This document shows, in pieces, positions 1 to 7,483 of a stretch of 13,044 nucleotides of DNA; positions within the stretch are counted from its first letter, which is position 1, and every line of letters starts with the position of its first letter. The notes beneath the pieces are model-generated. The model saw nothing but the letters and a program-made list of their open reading frames with translations. It was not told where the DNA came from and did not search any database. The translations under genes and the position numbers were made by a program. This DNA is from Amoebophrya sp. AT5.2 (Eukaryota; Sar; Dinophyceae; Syndiniales; Amoebophryaceae): positions 1 through 13,044 of the forward strand of contig RXOD01005651.1 of assembly GCA_005223375.1 (NCBI GenBank). The letters run 5' to 3'.

Positions 1-1998
1 GGCTGCCGGAGCGCAACAAACCCAGGCGAGTCGCTGTCCCTCGCGGAGGAACCGGCCGCGGCGACGCGGGAAGCGTGCTACGCGGCGTGCGAGAAGATGG
101 GTGGTGCGGATAAGTGTGGCGGCTTCGAGTGGAGCGTGCAGACGGGGGTTGCAATCGCGTCGCCGGGTATGAATCCTTCGAGGTGCAAGCTGGTTACGGG
201 CGGCGGAAAACTTGCCCTCCAGTCATTCGAAGACCAGGATGCACAAATATTTCGAGAGTGCTTCGAACGGCCGGGGGAAACGGCGCTCCCCGAGTTCAAG
301 AAAGTGGGCGCGGGAAGCTGTCGCGCGAGCGTTCCCACGGGAGAAGTTGCCGCCGAAGCGGTCGGCTCGGGCCTGAGCTACGAGAACTGCGCCAGCATCT
401 GCCACGGCCGCGACTCGTTATGCCAGGCGTTTACCTACGATTGGGCGCATTGGAGCTGCGTAATCTACAATGCGGCAGAGGTGACTGCCACTGGTGGGGC
501 TCCTGAAGCCGCAGATCAAACTCCTCAGTACTCGCGTCCCGTTTGCTACGCGTCGTCCGCCATCTTCGTTCCCCCTCCGCCAGAAGATATCGTAGCTGAG
601 GTGCTTAAAGATAAAACCGGACCCACCGATTCCGAAGCAGTAGAGACAGGAGGAGCTGCAGCAGAAGCAGGGGGAGCAGCAGAGGACGCAGGAGGAGCAG
701 ATGAAAAAGAAAAAGATAAAGGTGAGCCTGCAGCTGAAGGCGTAGTCCTCGTGGAAGAGATCCTTTCGCTGCTCACTGACGCGGGGGTTTCTCCGGGTGC
801 GCAATCCGAGAAAGAGCACCTCCGCACCGTCGTCGAGACGGCGTGCGAGGCCAGCAAGCAGAGACTGCTGTTGAAGCAGGGGAAAGCGAAAATCCTGAAC
901 CCCGAGGTCGAAGTTCTGAACGACAAGGAGGAGGTGGAGAAAATCGTCGCGAGTGTGATGGAAGAAATCGATAAAATGGGCGGGGTGGTGCCGAAGAGCG
1001 ACACGAAGCTGGTGAAAGCAATGGTCGCGGAGATCGAAGCCGCAACGGAGACGACGACGACGACGAAAGCGGCCGCGGTGTTCAGTACCGCGGACCCAAT
1101 GCTGAGGAACTGGAGCCCGAGCACAGCGACGGCGGAAGGTGCCGGAAAGATGGTGGTGACGGGAGTAACGCCACCAAACCTCGCAATAGGAACAGAACCC
1201 GCACCAGCGGCAGGAGCTGCAGTACCCGCAGTGAGTCCGGCTCCGGGCCCATCGAGTGGGAGTGCCCCGACGCTGTTCAACGTCAGGATCAAGGAGATCA
1301 AAGAGGGTGACGCGCTCGGCGGAGCAAATGCGAAACCGACGGCGTCGATAGAGGGCACCACAGCTGGAAGTAGCGGCCGCGCTCCGGGAAGGCGAGCAAG
1401 GAAGTACAAGTTGGTGTTGGCGGTAGACGAGTCCGCCGAGAAGACTGAGGCGACTGCGAAGAGCACAACCCCCCAGCAGGCCAAAGACAACACCCTTAAT
1501 CAGGACGTCGATCATACCCGACCCGACGCTGTGAACGTGAAAGCCAGCGCCAACTCTTACGAACTCGCCAGACAGCCGGAGTCGCAGGTGCCACTTGCGC
1601 ATGGGCCACAAGGTGACACTGTGGACACATGGGCGGCGGAGGGGTACCCGTCCGTCGAAGCTCCACCATCAGCAGCGGCAGATCGAGAGTTTCTCCTAGG
1701 CATAGCGGACGACGCCATTGCCGAAGCGGACACTTCTTTAAGAAGCCACGAGGAGGCGCCCGATCCGTTTGATGCGACGGATGAATTCGGTGATTCCCCG
1801 ACCGAGTTCCCCGATATAGGGGTAGGACCTACAACTTCCCCCGAGGGCATCGACCCAACTACAGATCCCCACGAGCCTGCGCCGCTGTCGCTAGCCGACA
1901 TTTTTCAGAAGAGTGGCGAGCAGGAGGCTGTAGAGCAACGGGCAGCATTGTTGCAGGAGCTTCAGCCCGACGGGGGCGACGAAGCCGATTCCTGGTGA
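1..1998 (+). CDS. Tandem PAN/Apple-domain protein, 5' partial
   Basis: The frame is open from base 1, so the Met at 97 is unlikely to be the real start; at least 665 residues are visible. Numbering from base 1, two six-cysteine modules can be seen: Cys 2, 26, 30, 39, 62, 87 and Cys 107, 130, 134, 141, 153, 182. The order and the C-x3-C / C-x(6-8)-C core match PAN/Apple domains, where disulphides pair 1-6, 2-5 and 3-4; the second module also has the family's C-QAFTYD core. PAN domains bind proteins or carbohydrates in secreted or surface proteins; in apicomplexans they occur in micronemal adhesins. A proline run (about 190) leads into Ala/Gly/Glu-rich repeats, a charged helical segment (about 245-365) with a Thr run, and a long disordered Pro/Ser/Thr/Glu-rich tail. 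No membrane segment is seen. The stop lies just after a GTGAGG donor-like site, so the last codons may be intronic. The domain call is good; the role is inferred. Confidence 0.8.
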   Translation, partial: GCRSATNPGESLSLAEEPAAATREACYAACEKMGGADKCGGFEWSVQTGVAIASPGMNPSRCKLVTGGGKLALQSFEDQDAQIFRECFERPGETALPEFKKVGAGSCRASVPTGEVAAEAVGSGLSYENCASICHGRDSLCQAFTYDWAHWSCVIYNAAEVTATGGAPEAADQTPQYSRPVCYASSAIFVPPPPEDIVAEVLKDKTGPTDSEAVETGGAAAEAGGAAEDAGGADEKEKDKGEPAAEGVVLVEEILSLLTDAGVSPGAQSEKEHLRTVVETACEASKQRLLLKQGKAKILNPEVEVLNDKEEVEKIVASVMEEIDKMGGVVPKSDTKLVKAMVAEIEAATETTTTTKAAAVFSTADPMLRNWSPSTATAEGAGKMVVTGVTPPNLAIGTEPAPAAGAAVPAVSPAPGPSSGSAPTLFNVRIKEIKEGDALGGANAKPTASIEGTTAGSSGRAPGRRARKYKLVLAVDESAEKTEATAKSTTPQQAKDNTLNQDVDHTRPDAVNVKASANSYELARQPESQVPLAHGPQGDTVDTWAAEGYPSVEAPPSAAADREFLLGIADDAIAEADTSLRSHEEAPDPFDATDEFGDSPTEFPDIGVGPTTSPEGIDPTTDPHEPAPLSLADIFQKSGEQEAVEQRAALLQELQPDGGDEADSW

Positions 1999-2936
1999 GG
2001 AGTGGGACGGCGCAGAGGAAAAAAGTGCGCGGTACAGTAGAAGAGCGGGGCGTTGCTCGGCATCGTGTACAATGAATCCCCCGCGTGCTTCAAAAGTTTT
2101 CTTTTTTTCTTTCGACTTTATTTAACCAACTGCTCTGTTGATAGCTTGCTGCACCAAGTGCAAGTTCAAGACCAGAACCCAGAATAGCATTACGCTGACA
2201 ACCAATACCAAGCAAGCTAAAATAAACAACCCAACTCAAAATAAAATCTAAATTCCAGCACCAGCGATGGCGACCACTCAATCCAATTCTATTTTATCAA
2301 ACCACCGTCGCCTATGCGTCTGTTTCCATCGTCGTACAGCTAGCTCGCTAGCTTCATGAGCAAGCCATCATTAGGTGGAGAGGAACGTCTCGAATGAATT
2401 GTACTTTATCGGTTTTTTCACTCACACGAGAGTCGTGGGAGGTGTGAACAAAAGACGTACCAGATCGATGAATGAACAGTGCGCAATTTTCGTTGTAAGA
2501 AAGTGTACAATCCAAATCCATGATAAATATCCAAGCGCAACAAGCCAGTGCCAGAAAGATTGACAAAGACCGATAAACATAAAAAAAAAGCGCAAGACCA
2601 CAAGGCCAAGCTGACCGTTACAGGCCAGGTTTTTGCAGCCCAAGCAAGCTCGATGGAAGTCGTGCACGCTGGTTCACTTCGTTTTCGAAAGTCGGAACCG
2701 GAAGCGGAACGAGCCTACTTTCTTTGCAGCGCCAGCTTTACTCGATGTCGATTGATCTCGTGTGAAATAGAGGCAGAGAGCATCTTCAGCTTGTCGCGGT
2801 CGTGTGTGTGCTTCAGTGTCGCTCGCTTCGCCGTCGTTGATGAGGCTGGCTACTCATCGATATCTTCGATCGAGATCTTATCATTCGTGCTTTTGTTATT
2901 TTCGATCGTACTTTCGAAAAGGTTTTTCATCTAAAG
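1999..2936. other. Spacer with no convincing gene
   Basis: This stretch is AT-richer than its flanks. ORFs on both strands are short, lack recognisable domains and contradict one another. It holds two AATAAA hexamers (2221-2226 and 2240-2245) about 220-240 bases after the upstream stop, a 7-bp inverted repeat around 2338-2353 (AGCTAGC-TC-GCTAGCT), and a pyrimidine-rich run just before the candidate acceptor at 2936. Small exons of the flanking genes could hide here. Confidence 0.5.
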
Positions 2937-3004
2937 GTCAATCTCACCACCTTGGTCGGAGGCGAACTCTACGTCTCCACGACATCAACGTCGGTGCCAT
3001 ACGA
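2937..3004 (+). other. Probable small internal exon of the 3314-4222 gene
   Basis: A T-rich tract ending in AAAG precedes 2937, and the strong donor GTAAGT begins at 3005. Read in phase 0 the 68 bases give 22 codons plus two bases, mostly with C or G in the third position, encoding VNLTTLVGGELYVSTTSTSV and then PY. Splicing 3004 to 3298 makes a Glu codon and enters the open frame of the next ORF (EKYVQKMMRYFFEEH). The phase match is direct sequence evidence; real splicing is inferred. The same frame is open upstream to 2844 but holds no Met, so a further 5' exon would be needed. The acceptor at 3297 is poor in pyrimidines. Confidence 0.4.
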
Positions 3005-3106
3005 GTAAGTGACGCGCCTTTACAACTTTCGTGTGATGTATTTCTTTGTCGAGCGTGGTGGTGCGGCGCTGCTAATTCATAAGTTGTAGCTGTAGCATAA
3101 TTTAGA

Positions 3107-3160
3107 GGTCTTAGACCGTCTAAGGACTCAAAGTAAGTAAAGTTGGACCAAGTGGTCCAA
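3107..3160. repeat. Two adjacent short hairpins
   Basis: CTTAGA (3110-3115) pairs with TCTAAG (3119-3124) over a 3-base loop. TTGGACCA (3143-3150) is an exact inverted repeat of TGGTCCAA (3153-3160). Both lie in the proposed intron, or in the 5' leader, of the 3314-4222 gene. No known RNA family was recognised. Confidence 0.4.
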
Positions 3161-3313
3161 GCACCACCAGATGACGAGGAGCAACATATTTGAAGTCACT
3201 CATCGTCATCACTTGTTTGAGAGCATTTTCCATAGGGTCCCGGAACCGAGACCGAGAGAGCCGTTGGCGCTTAGAATTAGCCGAATCAGAAATAAAGAAA
3301 GTACGTACAAAAG

Positions 3314-4222
3314 ATGATGCGTTATTTTTTTGAGGAGCACCAGGCACTGCTCACGACGGGCACCAGCAGTTCATCTTCATCGCAGATCGTGAGCCTTATT
3401 TCAACACTCAATAGTTACGAAAGGGTGCTGAGCAGGAAAGCGAAAGGAGCAGGTCGCGTGGCGGGTGTTGGTCGAAGCGGCGACTTCAACGTGCATGCAA
3501 GACTTCGGAGGACGGGTCCTCACCACGACCCCGGCCCAAGGACTGTTTTCTACGACATTCCTGGCCCGGAGCAGGAGTGGGACTGGCGGCCGCCGATTTT
3601 CGACCCGCATCTGAAGTACTTTGTGGACGCCGCGCGCGACAATTTCGAAAAGGTAACGATGGGGCGTAAGAGTGCCCAGATGGCCGCACATGTAGCCACG
3701 ATGGCCTCGACAGCAGCGATCGCGAAGGCCCACCAGCTGGTCTACGACGTTCAGCACCAGAGCGTGCGGCCGAAACACGAACTTTTCGACGACGTCGCGC
3801 CCTTGGAGCTGGAGGCCACGCAGAAGTGCGAAAAGAGCGGGTTTTGCAGTCGAACGGATGCGCAGAGCGAGGCATGGGCCGAGTTCAAGGCAAAGAAAGA
3901 TGGAGAGAATGCGGCGATGAAAAAAGAGGTAGACGAGTTTTTAGAAAAAAAGAAATCCAAAGGCAAAGCGCAAGAGGAGAAAAACCAGAAGTCGGCCTCC
4001 GGCCAAGGTGAGACTGACCTTACCGACAAAGAGGTCGCTTCACTGGAGGAGCTCAAGACCGAGCAGACGTTCCTGGAGCCAGAAGGCCAGGAGGACGAGA
4101 CGAACAAGGAACCAAGTGCAAGTGGTGGGCAAATCGAAAATCAGGAAGCTGCCACCAATGATGAAGGAAATTCGGAAGTCGTCAAAAATCCTACCCCTAC
4201 GGAACAAGGAGGACAGGTGTGA
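3314..4222 (+). CDS. Hypothetical charged, helical protein
   Basis: I do not recognise this 302-residue protein. The frame is closed by a stop at 3293-3295, so the start is either this Met or a splice acceptor at 3297. The N-terminal 30 residues are hydrophobic/Ser-rich, with a run of six Ser at 18-23. Residues 75-110 form a Pro/aromatic stretch (FYDIPGPEQEWDWRPP). Residues 117-148 are an Ala/Met-rich helix. The only two cysteines are close together (172 and 178). From about 185 the chain is Lys/Glu-rich and probably coiled coil (185-225), then a Glu/Gln/Ser-rich disordered tail. The third-position G/C bias and single consistent frame support real coding. A candidate upstream exon lies at 2937-3004. 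No enzyme motif or membrane segment is seen, and no function is proposed. Confidence 0.65.
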   Translation: MMRYFFEEHQALLTTGTSSSSSSQIVSLISTLNSYERVLSRKAKGAGRVAGVGRSGDFNVHARLRRTGPHHDPGPRTVFYDIPGPEQEWDWRPPIFDPHLKYFVDAARDNFEKVTMGRKSAQMAAHVATMASTAAIAKAHQLVYDVQHQSVRPKHELFDDVAPLELEATQKCEKSGFCSRTDAQSEAWAEFKAKKDGENAAMKKEVDEFLEKKKSKGKAQEEKNQKSASGQGETDLTDKEVASLEELKTEQTFLEPEGQEDETNKEPSASGGQIENQEAATNDEGNSEVVKNPTPTEQGGQV

Positions 4223-4856
4223 TAGAGGGCGGCGCGGTTGCGCTAGACGATGTATAGCATGATGACAATCCATATCCAACAAGCAGCAAGTGCAAGATTG
4301 CACGATAGAGAAAGACAGGGGGACGCACGCTGAGCCGAATGGACGTTTGTGCTGAAGTTGATGTTGGCATCAACGGAAAGGAGATCGCACGACAGCTAGT
4401 GTAGTTTTTGTCGGCGATCAACATGTGCCTGGAGCAAGGTACAACACACACTGAGCGGCCTGGAACACTGCTTTGTTCCGGCAGCTGCAACACGACTGCA
4501 GGGCGGACGAGCTACTGTGCTTTTCCACAACGTCATAGGTCGTCGTCGTGTCCCGAGGAAGCGTGCTCAATCGGCATTTTTCGAATCCATCGGATATGGA
4601 TTCCTTGTTGCTCCTTCGTCTTGACAACAACCCGTGATACTTGCATCAGAAGATCCAAAGCAATACCAGTTCAGGAGATCATCCGTGAAGAAAAAAGAAG
4701 CAGGAGAATGAGAAGCTGTATGCGCCGTACCTAGAATGATTCCTTTCTACGGAGGCTATTGATTCGTGGTCACCGGGTTCGGGGACACAAAGCTTTTTTA
4801 GTAATTTCAGGCATTGATTTCGTTTTCGATAACCATTTTTTGAGTGATCCACGTAG
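4223..4856. other. Spacer between the hypothetical and RAP genes
   Basis: No gene is supported here. A Cys/Arg/Ser-rich frame at about 4408-4734 has no recognisable domain and begins on a non-ATG codon. The sequence must contain the 3' UTR of the upstream gene and the promoter and 5' UTR of the RAP gene, but no clear TATA box or polyadenylation site stands out. A stop codon (TAG, 4854-4856) lies in frame immediately before the RAP start. Confidence 0.5.
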
Positions 4857-6728
4857 ATGGCTTCTGCCAGCAGTGCCGCACGGCTTCCCGTGGGCGCTGC
4901 AGGACGCGTGGCGGACTGTCCGCAGCGAATGATTTTCTTGTTGGACCAACTTTCCAAGGCCGCTTCGAGGAACGGCACGCTGCCGATGGTGCCCGTTTCC
5001 GTGGATGCGGTCCACGGATGTGACTACGGACGAGGTCAAGAGCACGAGCGCAGCAGCTCGAGCTCGACCAGTGTCTTCTCGCGGCGTTCTGAGGAATCGC
5101 GGGCGCGCCAGGAGTTTGTGTCTGTGTGGAACGTGTACGCGACAAATGCGAAGGACTTGGTTGGACAAATGGATTTTGCCGCGCTCGCCGCGATTGTTCG
5201 TTCCTGCTGCCGAGTCGGTTTCACAAAGCACTCGCTGTTCAAGCGCGTGTGCGACCGCGCGTACGCTCTGATGGTGGCGGGAGGACCATCAAGTCATGGG
5301 CGAGATCCCCGCCTCTTTTGCCAGTTTCTGCACGACTTGGCGAAGCTCGGCTACCTCAAAGCAGACTTGTTTTTCCGTTGGCGACATTTGCTGCTAGCAC
5401 GTAGTTCGTGCTTATCGGGTTCGGGTTCCTCTACTTCGTCATCTTCTTTCGGATACGGGCTTAAAGCGTGGCGCACATTCGACCTTCCGTTGCTGGTAAC
5501 GACGCTGGCGCGCGCGGGGTTGCGCGACGTGGAGCTGCTTGCAGCCATCAGCCGCGAATACGCACGGCGAGGGTCGTGCGGTGGTGGGTTGGAGAACGCT
5601 GGGCCTGGGGGGACCGAGAACATCTGCGCTCTACTCTACGGCTGCGCAATGCTCAATTTTTGGGACGCCAACGTGGGAAAAATCCTTGATCAGTCCCGGA
5701 CCTGCTATCACGATTTGTCCACACAAGAACGCGTCAACCTCGCTTTCGCGATTTTGGTTTTTCGCGTCGTCGCGCAGGAGAGGGCGAGGGAGGACCAGCG
5801 CAATCATTGGCAGAGCGTCGCTTGCGAAAATACATCCCTTGAACGACCGGCTGCGGCTCGACGTGTTCTGTGCGAGAACGGCACGCCGACAACTCCTCCG
5901 CCTCCTCTTTCACAACAAAGAAACCGGCAGACGGACCGCGATCGAAACAACTTCGACGAGGTCGATTACTTTCAGTCCCTGATCTCGTCGCTCATCGAAA
6001 GTGAGAGTGAGACTGCAGGTACCAGTGTAAGCGATGACGCAGCTCCAGCTGCGCTGGTTTTCAGGACGAATCCGCGCGCGCGACACCAGCTGCGCATTCT
6101 CGCCGCGAGTCTGCACGTCGGACTTATTGCGCCACCGGCCCGCGAGCAGCTCGCGGTAGCGATCGAGGACGCTTTGGTCACGACAAAAGCAACGTCCCCG
6201 CATCGTCCAACTTTCGCGGCCACGGCCGAGAAAACCAATGCAAAATCGAATGACCCCGAAGGACACGATCCTGATCACACGAACGTCCACCGATCGGTGT
6301 TCCAGAAATCGGCGCGGCGGGCGTTTGAGGAACTTGGCATCGTGTACAAAGAGGAAGTGCCGGTGGGTCCCTACCAGGTGGATTACTTGCTGAAAAACCG
6401 CGTGGCCGTGGAATTCGACGGATTTTCGCACTTTCACGTAAACTTCGATGTGACGAATTCGAACGCGGCAAAAGCGAAGACAATCCCAGAGACACACGTT
6501 CGAAAGGCAAAAACTGTTCTCAAACACGCACTCTTAGAAGCCATGGGTGTGCGCGTAATCTCGATCGCTCACGGGGAGTGGCTGCCACATAAGCACTTAG
6601 AACAACGGAAACAACTGCTCGTGGACAAATTGAAATTGCGAGGGCAAAAGGCGGGCGACGGCGGCGCGCCGCAATGGTCTGATATAGCAGATTTTCAGCT
6701 GACGAGACGAGACCGAAGCTGTGTTTAG
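4857..6728 (+). CDS. RAP-domain RNA-binding protein, probably organellar
   Basis: The protein has 623 residues and a single exon. An in-frame TAG directly before ATG 4857 supports this start, unless the TAG is itself a splice acceptor. The first 18 residues (Ala/Ser-rich, two Arg, no acids) could be a mitochondrial or plastid targeting peptide. Residues about 105-300 contain several amphipathic helical repeats (for example at 105, 154, 208 and 253), as in the bodies of FASTK-like and octotricopeptide-like RAP proteins. A low-complexity linker follows (about 310-475). The RAP domain spans about 485-600, with an A-FEELGI helix, the core YQVDYLL (Asp 509), then VAVEFDGFSHF (Glu 519, Asp 521) and the end VRVISIAHGEW. 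RAP domains are linked to organellar RNA processing and rRNA or mRNA stability and have a PD-(D/E)XK-like fold. The domain assignment is firm; the target RNA and the organelle are inferred. Confidence 0.88.
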   Translation: MASASSAARLPVGAAGRVADCPQRMIFLLDQLSKAASRNGTLPMVPVSVDAVHGCDYGRGQEHERSSSSSTSVFSRRSEESRARQEFVSVWNVYATNAKDLVGQMDFAALAAIVRSCCRVGFTKHSLFKRVCDRAYALMVAGGPSSHGRDPRLFCQFLHDLAKLGYLKADLFFRWRHLLLARSSCLSGSGSSTSSSSFGYGLKAWRTFDLPLLVTTLARAGLRDVELLAAISREYARRGSCGGGLENAGPGGTENICALLYGCAMLNFWDANVGKILDQSRTCYHDLSTQERVNLAFAILVFRVVAQERAREDQRNHWQSVACENTSLERPAAARRVLCENGTPTTPPPPLSQQRNRQTDRDRNNFDEVDYFQSLISSLIESESETAGTSVSDDAAPAALVFRTNPRARHQLRILAASLHVGLIAPPAREQLAVAIEDALVTTKATSPHRPTFAATAEKTNAKSNDPEGHDPDHTNVHRSVFQKSARRAFEELGIVYKEEVPVGPYQVDYLLKNRVAVEFDGFSHFHVNFDVTNSNAAKAKTIPETHVRKAKTVLKHALLEAMGVRVISIAHGEWLPHKHLEQRKQLLVDKLKLRGQKAGDGGAPQWSDIADFQLTRRDRSCV

Positions 6729-7483
6729 GGACGTAAACGCAAGGGCAAACCAGGATCAGAAAAGGATCCTTGCGCTGGCATACTACTTTGTTAGCACTGA
6801 CAGACTGGAGTTGGAGAAGAACAGAAGCAATTTATTAGATGAAGATCAATACCCAAAGAACCCAGACGTCGCAGCACCGTCAAACATCTCAGAGACAGAC
6901 TCAGAGTCTGCGAAGGTGATTTAGATTTTATCGTCTACTGTTGTTCGAAACGTAGACCTCTTGTTCGCGCGCAGGAACAGCCCAGAAAACAAGTACAAAC
7001 ACGAAGTCCGTTCTGCGGTTGCATATTTGGAGTGGAAAAGGCGAAGGAAGGCGAATTGTTTCAGCATATCATGCATGAAAGAATGGACATAGAAGATGTA
7101 GTTGATCGTTGCTGTTTTCGATTGCGGTTGGCGAATGTCGACGGCAACGTCAAGACGTCAGTGTCTGTGTACTACTTAAACATCCATGATCCGTAACGCT
7201 AACGAAAAGCAGTTCATCATCATCTTCATCGTGGATGAAAAAATTGGATTCAATTGGTGCTGGAAAACAAAAATTTAAACTACTCCCCGCGAGACAGACT
7301 GCAACGAACTACGTCGTACAAAGCAGCACCTACTCGTACTTTTGTAGCATCAAATCCATTATACTTACTCCTCCAGCTCCTCCACTTACTTTCGTAGCTC
7401 TTCCCATTTTAGTCGATACTATCGGATAGCAATAGCATTGCCTACGCCTAGAACTACTACAGCTACAGTGTAGCTGCTACACC
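6729..7483. other. Spacer and upstream region of the clamp gene
   Basis: A 67-codon frame (6721-6924) overlaps the end of the RAP gene and is most likely 3' UTR. Hairpins occur at 6899-6913 (CAGACT-CAG-AGTCTG) and about 6933-6957 (GTCTAC ... GTAGAC). The stop TAG at 7433-7435 is in frame with the clamp ORF and fixes its first usable Met at 7484. CTA/TAG-rich sequence runs up to the start codon. No promoter motif is recognised with confidence. Confidence 0.5.
7460..7476 (+). repeat. Hairpin just before the clamp start codon
   Basis: CAGCTAC (7460-7466) and GTAGCTG (7470-7476) form a perfect 7-bp stem with a 3-base loop, ending 7 bases before ATG 7484. It would sit in the 5' UTR of the clamp mRNA. 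Any effect on translation is inference. Confidence 0.35.

Noticed and set aside
418..1611. 397- and 315-codon minus-strand ORFs opposite the PAN gene
   Set aside because: Skewed compositions (His/Arg/Cys or Ser/Ala/Thr) expected from complementing a GC-rich gene. The + frame has clear PAN modules.
2548..2934. 128-codon ORF in the first spacer
   Set aside because: No domain, unnatural mixed composition, and its 3' end overlaps a pyrimidine-rich acceptor region that favours an intron reading.
5910..6527. 205-codon minus-strand ORF opposite the RAP gene
   Set aside because: It is antisense to the conserved RAP domain, and no independent motif is visible.
6721..6924. 67-codon ORF after the RAP gene
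   Set aside because: It starts on a non-ATG codon overlapping the RAP stop, is AT-richer, and has no motif. More likely 3' UTR.
6933..6957. GTTCGAA-containing hairpin considered as a tRNA T-arm
   Set aside because: The stem is 6 bp with a 13-base loop, and no acceptor stem, D-arm or anticodon arm can be placed around it.
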